A DNA stretch of 64,000 nucleotides from Kingdonia uniflora (lineage: Eukaryota > Streptophyta > Magnoliopsida > Ranunculales > Circaeasteraceae). The notes under the pieces were generated by a model. That model made no database searches. It was not told the origin of the DNA and worked only from the letters and a program-made list of their open reading frames with translations. The position numbers and the translations under genes are program-made. The DNA lies in the NCBI GenBank assembly GCA_014058105.1, contig JACGCM010000004.1, forward strand, positions 1,736,001-1,800,000. Reading direction: 5' to 3'. Shown here piece by piece: positions 1 through 11,226 of this stretch (positions within the stretch are counted from its first letter, which is position 1; the number at the start of each line of letters is the position of its first letter).

Positions 1-172
1 GATATGGGTTTCATGATTGTAGATCTGAGTTTTAGATGCAGCAGCACCAACAGTTGAGAAACAATGCAGTAGTGAGTTTACAAAGGTAGTTGCTTGTTTG
101 GGTTTTGCATCTGGAAAAGTAGCTAAGCCTTCTGATGAGTGTTGCACATCTGTGAAAGATATACGGAGCAGA

Positions 173-397
<225 letters not shown>

Positions 398-1180
398 TTT
401 TTTCATAATGTCCTTGTTTGGTCGTGTTTTTGGTTGATTAGTCTTGTTTTCTTTTTCTTTTTTTCAGAATATACTGTAAATTTATTTTTTTATTAAGCTA
501 AATGGGGCGGGTCTGGTATTGAACGATTTATATGGGGCGGATTTGGGGATCCCCGTTTAATTTAAATGGGGATCGGGATGGAGATGGTATCATAATTTAC
601 AAGGAAGTACTCACCAAAAACTTTGAAGTATATATACAATTAAGCCCTGAGTGAGGCTGGACAAAAATAGCATATTTCGCAAAATATATAATAAAATAAT
701 TTTTTTGATGCCTATTATTCCCGGAAGTGGCACGCCAATTCCAGAAGTGCAGCAACAGACAGAAGGCATCACTGTTAATAATATCCACCTCACTTATTCC
801 ATGTGCCTTTAGCAACAACCTTCTCAAAAAATAGTACTTCCCGAAGATTGAGCAAGCAATAAATATGGAATTCCTGAAAGAAGAAACGAAAACTTATTGG
901 CAAAACAAGAAGAAAAATTGCAGATTATTAGAGTTAGAAGAGTCTGAAGCAATATGATTTCACAAGTAAAACTCAATGTTTTGCTCAAAACATAGAAAGT
1001 CTTGTATCTACAAACTACTAGAAAGTTATCATTTATTGCATTAGTTTTACATGTCCAAGATTCTAGTTCAATGTTCCATTGCCTATTAAGTGAAATTTCT
1101 TTCTGAATAATTACTTGAAAAAATGGATTATATGCTGTTTTTTTTATAACTTTTTATTATAAGTTTCAGCAAGAGGGATC
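398..1180. other. No gene recognised; AT-rich intergenic DNA
   Basis: I see no coding similarity on either strand. Short open frames at 597-827 (-) overlap each other, have no family resemblance and look like chance frames. A GGGGCGG-containing motif recurs at about 503 and 534 (atggggcgg followed by gtctgg or atttgg), but it is too short to interpret. Confidence 0.5.
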
Positions 1181-1520
1181 ACTAATTAATGTGTAAATCT
1201 AGAAAAGCATGTGGACAACTTGTTCCAATTTCAACAGATCATTAGAATGGAAGTCGTATGTAAATTGGGATGACTGGCCGTAAGCTATACTCATCGTCCA
1301 AATAAAGAAGGTGAACTTTGGGGATAATTCGGTGTAGCCAATATAAAAAGATAAGAAAACACTAACTAGCGTGCTAATCTAGAAAAAACATGCGGACCAA
1401 ATGTACAACATTCAACAGATCATGTGAATTAAAGTCAGCTAAATTAGGAGTGACTGTAGCCTAACCTAATCGTCCAAATAAAGAAAGTGAACTCAAGGGA
1501 AATTAGGTACTCAGATGTAC
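1181..1520. repeat. Imperfect direct duplication, period 180 bp
   Basis: The segment from 1181 (actaattaatgtgtaaatct) recurs from 1361 (actaactagcgtgctaatct) with an offset of 180 bp. Similarity continues through ctagaaaa, caacagatcat and tcgtccaaataaagaa to about 1345 and 1520. The two copies differ by many substitutions and small gaps, so this is an old local duplication. No gene is seen in it. Confidence 0.75.
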
Positions 1521-1899
1521 AAAGCTAAGGAAGTATAGAAAGAATCTATACAGTGCGAATAATCAAAAGAGCTAGCTATGAAGGCTTTATAGTGATTCTC
1601 CACCTAAACTTGAAATTTCATTCAAAGATAAAGACATGCTGACGTTTTCAACTCCAGAGAAACATAGCCCGCGTGATCTAAATTAGTATGATATTTGCAA
1701 AATTTATACATAAAGAAGTCTTGCATCATAAACCAAATGTGAAACAACCTATGTGAAATGTTTGCAAAGGTTGTTTCACATTGCTAACAATTCTAGCAAC
1801 TTGAGAATCTTGAAGAATCTTTACCTGCTTAGGAATCTTTTTAAAGACTATTTTATTCCATCTTCTAACAAGCTATCTTCAAGATTCAATGATACAAAA

Positions 1900-2281
1900 A
1901 TTCAGTAGTCCAAGACTTTCCAATCAAAACTCAAGACACTCACTTAATTTGTGGCATTTTGTTAACAGATTGCTAAAGTGTACGCTTTAATTGTTCTCTT
2001 AGTCTTACTGTAGAGAGGGAAAACCACAATAGTTTCTTCTCTAATTTGTTAATATATGTTTTCTTCTAGATTTATGTTTTTCATTTAACATTTGATAGAT
2101 TTATGATAGATCATGCATCGTGGGTCGTCTACCCACGAGGCCACGTACCTTTCATATTTTCTCTATATATAGATGCTCATTATTTCTTAGTTCTCTTGTT
2201 AGAATTTTTGGGTGAACTCTTAAAAACCCTATAATTCAATTTGACTAGTTAATTTGTGCTTCCGCAACGTAATTAGTAACA
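1900..2281 (+). mobile_element. Probable 5' LTR remnant of gypsy-1 (left end undefined)
   Basis: The segment ends in taaca at 2281, three bases before a primer-binding-site match, as an LTR should. A TATA box (ctctatatatag, 2161-2172) lies about 110 bp upstream of that end, a typical U3/R layout. No matching 3' LTR remains and the left boundary could not be placed, so the start given here is approximate. Confidence 0.45.
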
Positions 2282-2284
2282 ACT

Positions 2285-2296
2285 TGGTACCACAGC
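2285..2296 (+). other. Degenerate primer-binding site (initiator-Met tRNA type)
   Basis: The sequence tggtaccacagc matches the plant initiator-methionine PBS (TGGTATCAGAGC) at 10 of 12 positions and lies three bases after the putative LTR end. It marks the left of the gypsy-1 internal region. Confidence 0.55.
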
Positions 2297-2297
2297 T

Positions 2298-5200
2298 ATA
2301 AGCGATCTTAGGTTTGCCTTCTACGTTCATGCAATTCTTGAGATTGCAAGGTTGGAGGTGGGAGTTGTAACGGAGGAATCGAAGAAATTCGATGGAGATG
2401 GCTTGGAGATAAAACACCACGAAGAGACGACACAGAGAGAGAGATTCACCGTGTAGGTGGGAAAGACGGAGACGTGTTGGAAATTTATCGATCAAAGTCC
2501 CACGAGAGGTTGCGACATTGATGTGAGAGGTTCACATGATCAACAATTCTAATTCTCATGAAGCCCAACCAAAGAAGACCAACCTCCATCCAAAACCCTT
2601 GCCTAGAATTTGAAGAACGCTCAGAGAAGGAGTGATTACATCGCCAACGACTGAGAGAGGATCACCAGTGACTACGGTGAACATAATTCGCGAGAGAGAG
2701 GTCCCCATCACTGTTGAAATCGACGAAATATGTGATCTAGGGCGTGAGGAGGACTAGGATATTGGGGAAGATAACGTGGGCATGCCACAGAGGCAAGGTA
2801 CGGGTATGCCACGACATGGAGTGCACGAGCCAGGGCATCGGGCAGGGTGTTCAAGGCACGGGTTAAGACATGCCTTTGGCAGGCAGGGCACGAAACAACG
2901 TGCAGTAGGCACGAAGAAAGAGGCACAGGGTATTGGGCAGGGTACGCCATCGAATGGCTCGAGCGTGCCACTGCAGCAGCGTATGCCAACGAAGGACGCA
3001 GGCCACGAGGGCACCAACAAAGAGGGGTTACGGTCCTACAGTATCGACTTAGACACACCACATTCTCCACATGTTTTCGGGCAGTCGCTAACCGGGGGAG
3101 ACCGTAGCCGACTAGAGGCGGATGCATCTCCAACGAAGGGACCGCATATTCCGACGAGGCCGACGACGAATTGGGTTAACTTGGGGGCGATACCCGAAAA
3201 GGGTTATTGCATTAGATCCTTTACCATACCAGGGAGTCAGGTGGAGAATGCCACGGAGAGCGCGCACTTTGTGTGGTTCACTTACAAAGAGTGTTGTTAG
3301 TAATCCGGGAATCAACGAGTATTGGAAGAAACATGCGTTTTTCTACACACGAGTAGAGGCTCGAAGGAAGGAACTCGATACTATTATAGGTAGAGGATCA
3401 ATAGATAACCTCATCCCTGAGAGCGTAGCGGATAAGCTACGACTCAACCTTGTACCTATCCCAAGGTCACTACGTTGAATTGGTTACAGAAGGACAAAAA
3501 ACAAGGGGAAATTTCAGTGTTATACCGTACATGTGTGAATATTAAGATTGGAGAATATGAAGAGACCTTATGTACTGTTATCAAGATGGATGTCTGCCAT
3601 TTACTCTTGGGGAGACCTTGACAGTGGGAGAGGAACACAATCCATATCGGGAGGCCTAATGTCTATGTATTCATGTGGAAATGTATTCGACAAAGATGGG
3701 TGGGTCTGTCGCCAGGAGACACCCCAGTTCATAAGTCAAGTAGTTTTCTAGCAGAGGGAAGGATACAGGGATATGCTTACGCTTTGGTATGTGCGATGTC
3801 TACTGCTCTTCCTGAAGTTCCTGACGAGTTACGGCCGCTTCTCGATCGGTTTCCAGACGTCTGCCAAGAACCAGATTCACCACAGTTACCTCCGTTACGA
3901 GATATTTAGTACAACGTAGATTTGATTCCAGGGGAGTGGAGAGCCTCTACCTAATTTGCCCCATTATTGTTGAGCATGCAGAGTTAAAGAAACAGGTAAC
4001 AAAGTTATGTACTAAAGGGGTTATGAGGGAAAGCATATCACCCGTGGTAGTTCCAGCAATCTTAGTCCCTAAAAAGGACGGGAGTTACCGCATGTGTATT
4101 AATTGTCGGGCAGTTAACAAAATCACAGTGAAGTACATATTCCCCATTCCTCGATTAGAGGATATTATAAATGATCTCTATAGCACCAGGTTTTTCTCCA
4201 AACTTAATCTTAAAAGTGGGTACCACAAGATTTGCATGCGGCCAAGGGATCAATGGAAGACGGCTTTTAAAACCAAAAATAGTCTATATGAGTGGTTAGT
4301 GATGCCTTTAGGGCTGTCTAATGCTTCGTCCACATTAATGCGTTTGATGAAGAAGTTCTACGTAACTGTATTGCAAAGAGGTTCGCAGTGGTCTACTTCG
4401 ATGATATTCTTATATACAACCGCACCCATGAGGAACATCTTATTCATGTGGAGAGAGTTTTAGAGGTCTTAAGTCAGCACCGATTATTTCTTCAGCTGAA
4501 GAAGTGTTATTTCCTTGTTGATTCTGCGCAGTTTTTGGGGTACGTTATTTCGTCATAAGGGATCAAGCTTGATGAGGAGAAGGTGGATACGATCAGGAAC
4601 TGATCCGCCCCTACGTCTCTACCACGACGACACAGGTACGGAGTTTACATGGGCTAGCTACGTTTTACAGGCGATTCATAGATGAATTCAACAGTATTAT
4701 GGCACCGATCACTACCTTCACAGGAAACGTGCCTTTTGAGTGGACGCCTAGGCTGATGGGGCATTCCGATTGATCAAATACTGTTCTAGTATTACCAAAT
4801 TTTTCAAGGGCGGTTTTTGAGGTTACGATAGACGCATGTAAGACTGGGATTGGTGCTACGCTTTAACAGTCTGGGAGGCCGATGACTTACTTCATTGAGA
4901 AGTTATCTGGGGCACAGTTGAACTATAACACATGATATTGAGCTATTCGCGGTAGTACAGTCTCTGCGGCATTGGGGACATTATTTGGTTCTCCAGGAGT
5001 TTGTCATTCATTATGATCATGACGCGTTACGACACATGTATAGCCAACAAAGGACTTTGGACTTTGACAGGCAGGCAGGCAAAGTGGTTGAGTTACCTCC
5101 AGAGTCATGACTTCCACATTTAACACATTAAGGGTAAGGAAAATGGGTTTGTTGACAAGATCAGTACGACAACTCACCTCTTGGTTACACTCCGCTCTTC

Positions 5201-5560
5201 AGTATTTGGGTTTTCTGAGTTACGTGCCTTATACCCTTCTGAGTGTATGTTGGGCCTAGTTATGAGTTATGTGAGCAACACCAGGGTTCTTATGAGGATT
5301 ACACCATTCAGGATGGGTATTTATTTAAGGATACAACCCTTTGTGTCCCAATTTCTTCTATGCGAGAACTTTGATTGCAGATATCCATATTGGGGGCTTG
5401 GGGGACATTTCGGGGTGATCAAGACCATGACACTAACGCGGGAGATGTACTTCTGGGACACTATGCACAGGGATGTTAATGCCTTTATTCAGGGATGTTA
5501 TTCATGTGCGACGACTAAAGGGAGAGAATAAAATACTGGCCTCTACACACCATTAACTAG
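2298..5560 (+). pseudogene. gypsy-1: decayed Ty3/gypsy gag-pol (protease, RT, RNase H, partial integrase)
   Basis: Pol domains appear in the usual order but in shifting frames. The protease region (about 3330-3640) holds SIDNLI and, after a frame change, HLLLGRPW; the active-site Asp of the usual DSGS is Gly. A stretch at 3780-3900 resembles the pre-RT linker. RT runs from about 3960 with LVPKKDGS, FSKLNLKSGYH and WLVMPLGLSNA. The YFDD catalytic box is present at 4394-4405, but in another frame. RNase H (about 4800-5110) is recognisable from YFIEKLSGAQLNY despite stops. The integrase zinc domain (about 5390-5530) keeps HFGV and a CYSC pair; the catalytic core is missing. The linker and H2C2 region look chromovirus- or Del-like. 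The gag region (2298-3300) is unrecognisable and unusually GC-rich at 2770-3010, with repeated ggcac/ggcagg words. Confidence 0.85.
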
Positions 5561-6366
5561 TACAAGTTTGTCTTCAGAAAGGAACATGTGGGTCTCAACA
5601 CCCCATGGCAATCAGTGTAAGATTCAATCTGAACCACTTTTAGTACAAAATTATATGGGCATCATGGAGTTTTTATATCCAGCCATATAAGCAAGATTAG
5701 GGTGTTAAACCTGTCTTGTTGAACTAACTAATACGCTTATAGTGTTTAAGAAGAAGACATTATTGATGTAGAAAAACTAAAGAGGATCTGTAACTGCAAC
5801 CAACAGTTAAAAAAGAAGGTAGTCATGTTTCTTGGGTAAGTTGAAGAGAAACCATAGCCAATGGTTTGAAAGAGGCCATGGGGCTTCGGAAGAAGCAAAT
5901 CTAGATCTAAGGTTTTGATGTCTAAAGAGTGACAAAAGCACAATTCATCAGATATTTACAAGGCTTTGCCAATATGACTTCCAATAAAGGGCTCTAAGAG
6001 TCGTCTAACTGAAAGGAATGTATGAGAGCTGACCAAGAAAATTGAAAATATATGCAGATGTTAACACTCGATGAAGATACTGAGTGTAATAAATCTCCTT
6101 GACCCAAAAAAAGGGAACAAAGTGCATGCTCTTAACTTGAGATTATGTCACAATGAAGACATTCTTAACTAGACGTCATGTACCAATTACATGCTTATTG
6201 TATAGAAGACAAATTAGTTTGAGATCTTAATCTAAGATTTATCAGAATAACTAAAAGGACTCAGTTTCATAAGATTATAAATGCCACGATGAAATAGATA
6301 AAGAAAATGCAAATCAATCAAAGGCTAACTAGACAATTATAAATAAACAAAAAAATAAGAACTTAC
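5561..6366. other. Intergenic: gypsy-1 right end and 3' side of the F-box gene
   Basis: No coding similarity was found. On the minus strand this is the downstream side of the F-box gene. GTAAGT lies just past its stop codon (6361-6366), so a 3'-UTR intron is possible, but no acceptor could be chosen with confidence. The minus-strand frame at 5746-5943 has no recognisable content. Confidence 0.4.
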
Positions 6367-7533
6367 TTAGAGAGCTGGAGAGCTAAACCAAGATGGAGGA
6401 GGCGAACATAACTGGTTATACGTCATGTAAGGCCCAACGCTTCCATCTTCAAGGTGAAAAACACTTATACAATCTTCCCTAGATGTATGTTTATCCTTAA
6501 AATAAATAGAATTCCTCTGAAACCCTGAAAAGTCACAAGTTGAAGCCGAAAATGTACAATTGTCACCCACAAACAACAATCTATCATCTCCCAAGTTCTT
6601 AACTTCGTCCCATGTCTTATTAGCTTCATTAAACTTATAAACTGTAAACAAAGTCGTCGTATAACCAGCTTCATCATGAGTACTAGAATCAACATTAGAA
6701 CCAAGATTTAAATACCTATCAACCATCAATAACTCTCCATCCAACTCCACTAGAACCTTCGTATCACCAGACTCACCACTCAACACCGAAGTCGATATTT
6801 CCGTCAACGTAAGATCAGCATTGACTACTACAATCCTCCCCGTATAATCCACGGCGTAAAACGTCTCTTTATAAACTATCAAATCATCAAATGGATATTG
6901 AAGATCATTTATAACAGTCCATGAATTGTCCCTAAACCTGAAAATCGCTATCTTCCCCGAAACATGGATAGTCATGATCACACAATCACCATCATCATCA
7001 CCATTACTACCACCCCAAGGTGGTGTCATCGAAAACACAACTTTCTCCAAATACACATCACCAGCATACGCACAAGGGGGCTCCCCAAAATACCTTAAAA
7101 CATACTCTTTCCCCAATTCGTCAATCCGAAAGTTCATCAAGTTCAAATTTTTACCAAATGGGGTTGCTAATAGGTCAATTGGGTTCTCTGAAAGCGGGTT
7201 TAAAAGGCGAAAAACTCCCGGAAAATCTTGATCGACCTTTACTAACCACCCATTGTAAGATGACCCTGAACTCGCCTTTTCGGGATGATCTTCGGGTAAA
7301 CTGAGACGATAGATACCGCGTTTCGAGAGGTAAAAAGCACCCTTGTCTGGGAAACGAGTGGTGTCGGGTTTGGGTTTGATTGTGACACGATTGGGGAGTC
7401 GATTTGAGGGTGATGAGACAGATAATCTCCATGAAGAACAAACAGAGCGGAATCGGAGGATGTCGGTATCGAAATTGAGGAGTTTTGAGATGTGATCGAG
7501 TAGGTCTCGTGGAAGGTTGGACCAATTCGCCAT
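6367..7533 (-). CDS. F-box protein with DUF295 domain, SKIP23-like
   Basis: This is a complete 388-residue intronless frame and the only intact gene in the window. Residues about 4-43 form an F-box (WSNLPRDLLDHISKLL followed by DILRFRSVCSSW), which in this family binds SKP1/ASK and places the protein in an SCF ubiquitin ligase. The rest is the DUF295/KIB-type region of SKIP23-like proteins: FYLSKRGIYRL near residue 68, VYLEKVVFS, IHVSGKIAIF, then DDLIVYKETFYAVDYTG, and a C-terminal SVFHLEDGSVGPY. Length fits the family (roughly 360-410). The ATG at 7533 gives the family N-terminus directly. The likely role is substrate recognition; the substrate cannot be read from sequence. The promoter side has a TATA box and a GA tract. 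Transposons lie about 800 bp downstream (gypsy-1) and about 570 bp upstream (copia-1). Confidence 0.92.
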   Translation of the reverse strand: MANWSNLPRDLLDHISKLLNFDTDILRFRSVCSSWRLSVSSPSNRLPNRVTIKPKPDTTRFPDKGAFYLSKRGIYRLSLPEDHPEKASSGSSYNGWLVKVDQDFPGVFRLLNPLSENPIDLLATPFGKNLNLMNFRIDELGKEYVLRYFGEPPCAYAGDVYLEKVVFSMTPPWGGSNGDDDGDCVIMTIHVSGKIAIFRFRDNSWTVINDLQYPFDDLIVYKETFYAVDYTGRIVVVNADLTLTEISTSVLSGESGDTKVLVELDGELLMVDRYLNLGSNVDSSTHDEAGYTTTLFTVYKFNEANKTWDEVKNLGDDRLLFVGDNCTFSASTCDFSGFQRNSIYFKDKHTSREDCISVFHLEDGSVGPYMTYNQLCSPPPSWFSSPAL

Positions 7534-7605
7534 TTTTGGAGCTTTTTATTGTTCTTTGAAGATTGGGGGAGAGAAAATTGGTTTACAGGTTTAGAGGAGG
7601 TGAAG

Positions 7606-7628
7606 AAGAGAGAGAGAGAGAGAGAGAG
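7606..7628. repeat. (AG)n microsatellite in the F-box 5' leader
   Basis: About eleven AG units (CT on the gene's own strand) lie 75-95 bp upstream of the F-box ATG, inside the expected 5' UTR. CT/GA tracts are common in plant leaders and core promoters. Confidence 0.9.
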
Positions 7629-7668
7629 CTGTAGTGTCATTTTTAACGAGAGTTCCAAAAATACTTTG

Positions 7669-7678
7669 CTATATAAAC
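7669..7678 (-). promoter_or_regulatory. TATA box of the F-box gene
   Basis: Read on the minus strand the site is TTTATATAGC, 136 bp upstream of the F-box ATG. This leaves a leader of about 100 bp that includes the CT tract. It is the only good TATA match near the start. Confidence 0.6.
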
Positions 7679-7890
7679 GTTGTATTTTGTTACGTCGTTT
7701 AAGGTACGAGTAGACGTTTTACTTTCTCTTCTAGGTATTACTTATGAAGAGAAGTGTGGGTTTTGGCGATTTGGGTCTCCAGAGAAGCAACAATTGTAAG
7801 TTCTCAAGTCATTGTTTTTTGTTGTTTGATTAATTACACATGGCATGCGTTTCATGAGAAGGCCAATGCGTTTTATTTTTGTGATGATTA

Positions 7891-8130
7891 TGGGGGACTT
7901 CAAGCCCTATCTATGAAAAATTGGTTAGTGGGATAATTTAATTGGGATAATATCGCACCAAATGGGGGACTTCATGCCCTATCTATGAAAAATTGGTTAG
8001 TGGGATAATTTAATTGGGATAATATCGCACCAAATGGGGGACTTCATGCCCTATCTATGAAAAATTGGTTAGTGGGATAATTTAATTGGGATAATATCGC
8101 ACCAAATGGGGGACTTCAAGCCCTATCTAA
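7891..8130 (+). repeat. 72-bp tandem repeat, three full units plus a partial fourth
   Basis: Units begin tgggggacttca at 7891, 7963, 8035 and 8107, exactly 72 bp apart, and are almost identical. Units 1 and 4 read caagccc where units 2 and 3 read catgccc. The fourth unit leaves the repeat after ctatcta and continues straight into the copia-1 gag reading frame. The repeated DNA therefore appears to include the edge of copia-1. Confidence 0.95.
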
Positions 8131-8372
8131 GACGAAAGGGTTCTGGAAGTCGTGTCCGTGGGCGTGGTAATGGACTTGTATGCGGACACTGTGGTAGAAC
8201 AGGTCATGAGCGAGCCCAATGTTTTAAGCTCTTTCCACACTTGATGCGATCTGACTTTTCAGTACCTTCTAGTTCTGGGTCTACATCATCTACTGCTGCT
8301 GTTGCTGCATCGCCAATCCCTACAGAAGCTGTTACTTCTTGGTCGGGACTGATAGATGTGAGAAAATTATAG
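8106..8372 (+). pseudogene. copia-1 gag C-terminus with CCHC zinc knuckle
   Basis: The frame begins inside the fourth 72-bp repeat unit. It carries an RGRG-rich stretch followed by a perfect C-X2-C-X4-H-X4-C knuckle (CGHCGRTGHERAQC), which in Gag binds the RNA genome. A Ser/Thr-rich linker follows and the frame is lost at 8372. The N-terminal capsid part is missing. Confidence 0.85.
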
Positions 8373-8472
8373 GTCATATTGATGCTATTCTCAGAGATAG
8401 TTCATCTCACTCCTTCCAGCACTCTTTCATCCACTGCTTCTGCTGTGACTTCAGGTATCCCGTTTACCTATC

Positions 8473-8745
8473 ATGTTCCTCAATCATGCCTTATCGCCCC
8501 TGTCTTGGGTCATTGACTCGGGTGCATCTCTTCATATGACTGTCGAGTCTAATTATTTTTCCATGGTTGAGCCACCCACCCACAAAGAGCTGTGTCTTGC
8601 TGATGGTGACTTTCTTTCCCGACCATTGTGTTTTTCAGGACCGACTTCGAGGACTTTTGACAAGGGGTATGAGAGTAATGGGTTGTACGTGTTTGGCGCT
8701 ACTCCAATAGCTGCTCGTGCCTCAATATTATATGACCCTACTTGA
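8473..8745 (+). pseudogene. copia-1 protease and start of GAG-pre-integrase region
   Basis: The frame reads WVIDSGASLHMT, with the aspartic-protease DSGA motif at 8515-8526. The usual central protease segment appears deleted: after LADGDFLSR the frame jumps to a GAG-pre-integrase-like RTFDKGYESNGLYV. It ends at a stop at 8743-8745. Confidence 0.8.
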
Positions 8746-9840
8746 CATTCTTCTTCCCGTCAGACTTTAGATTTATGGCTCGCCCGTTTGGGCAATGTCA
8801 ATTTTCAGCACTTAGGTTCTTTCCCGATTTAAAAACTGCATGTCAAACTCATAAATTTCAGTATGTTGTGTGTGAACATTGTAAACACACACACTTCTTA
8901 TATTTCTCATATGAATCGATGCCCTACTATGTTTGATTTAGTTCATACCAATGTTTGGAGACCTTATCTGTTACTGCTTTTGATGGTCATCGTTATTATA
9001 TAACTTTTATTGATGATATTTGCTAAAATCTCGGTCTCACGTGTTCCATGTCTTTGTTAATTTCTTAAAGATGATTCAAACACAATTTGTTAATAGTATA
9101 TGATCTGATAATGGGGGGAAATACATCTCCAATCATTCATTTTGAGCTTCACGGAGAGAGAACATAAGCTCCACCTCGAACGATTGGAGAGACATGCCGA
9201 TACGTAAAGATACCCCCAGCCGAACCATCGGCTCTGATACCACTTGTTAGAGCCCGAGCCCTCATTGCACCGATATTGTCCCACTTTTATCACCTAGTTG
9301 AGTTGGGCTAGTTGTGGGGTTTTATTCTTAAAAGGCCTCGGTGCAATTTAATAGTTTGTATCTTCTTATATCCTTGTGTGAACTACATCTTCTACCCGAT
9401 GTAGGACTAACTTTGATCCACTGATCTTAACACACATCTCATGTTCGTCAGTTGGGCATTATTCAAAAATTGACATGTCCTTACACCCCATAACAAAATG
9501 GGGTGGCGGAACGTAAGAACCGTCATCTCGTGAATGTTGTTCATGTTTGTTACAGGGTATGCAAGTTCCAAAATCTTATCGGAGTATGGATGTCTTAACC
9601 GCCACATATTTGATTAACAGGACTCCTAACTGGATTTTGGGGGGTCAAGTTCCCTTATACGTGTTACGCCCTAATAGCACTCTTTTTACTATCACCCCTC
9701 GAGTTTTTGGTTGTACCTATTTTGTTCAGGATCTTCGTTCCTCATGTACGAAACTTGACGATAAAGTTATCCAGTGTCTATTTCTTGGATATTCTACTAT
9801 GTCTAAAGGCTACCGATGCTATGATTCTATATCTCGCTGA
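8746..9840 (+). pseudogene. copia-1 integrase, interrupted by a TRIM-like fragment
   Basis: Pieces in several frames read LWLARLGNVNF (pre-integrase), then CEHCK of the HHCC zinc domain. A core aspartate lies in ITFIDD (about 9000-9018), and a second in SDNGGK (about 9106). The core breaks off at about 9140 and resumes at about 9433 with TCPYTP and, after a stop, NGVAERKN, which holds the catalytic Glu (about 9490-9520). The intervening DNA is the TRIM-like fragment. From 9547 an integrase tail reads YLINRTPN and KLDDKVIQCLFLGYS. Confidence 0.8.
9141..9432 (-). mobile_element. TRIM-like LTR retrotransposon fragment (5' LTR, PBS, partial internal)
   Basis: On the minus strand 9432-9245 is a 188-bp LTR with inverted ends (TGTTAAG at one end, CTAACA at the other). 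It contains tagtcctacatcgg, a TATA-like tataagaag and AATAAA. Two bases inside is a perfect 13-nt initiator-Met primer-binding site, TGGTATCAGAGCC (9242-9230). About 90 bp of non-coding internal sequence follow to the junction with copia-1 near 9141. No second LTR or polypurine tract remains. Very short LTRs with no coding capacity fit terminal-repeat retrotransposons in miniature. Whether it belongs to a named family cannot be told by eye. Confidence 0.75.
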
Positions 9841-10179
9841 CTGATTCATTCTTTTGATGTAACTTATTTTGAGAATGTTCCTTTCTTTGGTGACACGTCT
9901 TTTCAGGTTTTGCCATCTCCTCAGTTGGACTCTACATCTTCTCCGGCTTGTCCTACCCCAGTTTTTTTCCCTGATCCCACTCCTCCACAACTTACTCTTC
10001 CACAGTTACGTGTTTGCATACGTTACCCATGGCAGCTCGTACAATCCCCTCCTACAGCTACGCCACCCTCCTCAGAGTCAGGTACGTACTTTTCTTCCTG
10101 ATATTACTCTTTTGAATTTAGTATCTGATATACAACTACCTGACATTGATTTTTCCATTGCTCAGCGCATGCAAGTCTA

Positions 10180-11172
10180 AGCGTGGTTGTGTTACTAATC
10201 ATCCCATTACCCCGTATCATGGTCTGCCTCCTTCTTATAGAGGTTATCTTGCTGCCTCTTCTACTATATATATCCCACGTACAGTTACTGAGGCCTTACG
10301 GGACCCTGATTGAACTGTAGCTATGCAAGCAGAGATGGATGCTTTGCAACGAAATCGGACCTGGGAGTTAGCTTCTCTTCCTCTAGGGGAACGTACAGTT
10401 AGCTGTAAATGGGTTTTTATCGTCAAATATAAGGCAGATGGTATTATTGATCGTTACAAAGCCTGGCTTATAGCTAAGGGATTTACTCAAACTTCGGGAA
10501 AGGATTTTGGTGCCACATTTGCACCAGTAGCTAAATTGAAGAGTGCTCGACTTCTTGCTTCTATCACTGCATGTTATTCTTGGCCTTTGCATCAGTTGGA
10601 CATTAAGAATGCATTTTTTCACGGCAACTTGACAGAGGAAATTTATGGATCCCTCACCTGGGTTTCGCCTTCAGGGGGAGTATTCAGGGAAGGTGTGTCA
10701 TCTTCTTAAATCCTTATATGGGCAGAAACAATCTCCGCGGGCATGGCTCCAATGCTTTAGTGTGATTATACTGTCTATGGGATTCACCAGATGCCACTCA
10801 GATCACAGGTGTTTTATCTGCTCGACTCCAAAGGGCTGTCGTACTATTATTCTTGTATATGTTGATAATATTATTATCACTGGAAACGATGCACCTTGGA
10901 TTGCCAAGGTCAAGACATAACTGCAAGGAGTTTTTGAAGTAAAAGATCTTGATCCTTTGCGATATTTTCTTGGTATTGAGATTGCATGTTCCCGTCATAG
11001 CATATTACTCTCACAGCAAAAATACCTTTTGGACTTACTACAAGATACTGGTATGCTTGGTTGTCGACCTGCCTCTACTCCAATGGACCAGAACCATCGC
11101 CTTCATGCTGAGTCTGGCGATCTTCTTCCGGACCCCTCTGTTTATCAACGACTTGTAGGGAGCTTGATTTAA
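10180..11172 (+). pseudogene. copia-1 reverse transcriptase
   Basis: The clear Ty1/copia RT order is present: EMDALQRNRTWEL (10330s), CKWVFIVKYKADG, AKGFTQTSGKDF, TFAPVAK, HQLDIKNAFFHGNL, then in another frame LLKSLYGQKQSPRAW. The catalytic box reads YVDN (10858-10869) where YVDD is expected, so the second aspartate is lost. The C-terminal RT part (DPLRYFLGIE, GMLGCRPASTPMD) follows up to the stop at 11170-11172. Confidence 0.9.
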
Positions 11173-11226
11173 TTAACAAACACGAGACCTGATATAACCT
11201 TCCCAGTTAGCATTGTTAGCCAATTT

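Noticed and set aside
2708..3133. Long minus-strand frame of 141 codons
   Set aside because: It is antisense to the GC-rich gag region of gypsy-1, with Cys/Pro/Arg-rich composition and no family resemblance; a shadow of the repeated ggcac words.
6465..7658. Several other frames on both strands over the F-box gene
   Set aside because: Shadows of the intact 388-codon frame; none shows family motifs.
9230..9242. Possible tRNA-related gene at GGCTCTGATACCA
   Set aside because: It is only the 13-nt primer-binding complement next to an LTR; no tRNA cloverleaf is present.
9141..9432. Assignment of the TRIM-like fragment to Cassandra
   Set aside because: I see no 5S rRNA-like internal promoter in the LTR, which defines Cassandra.
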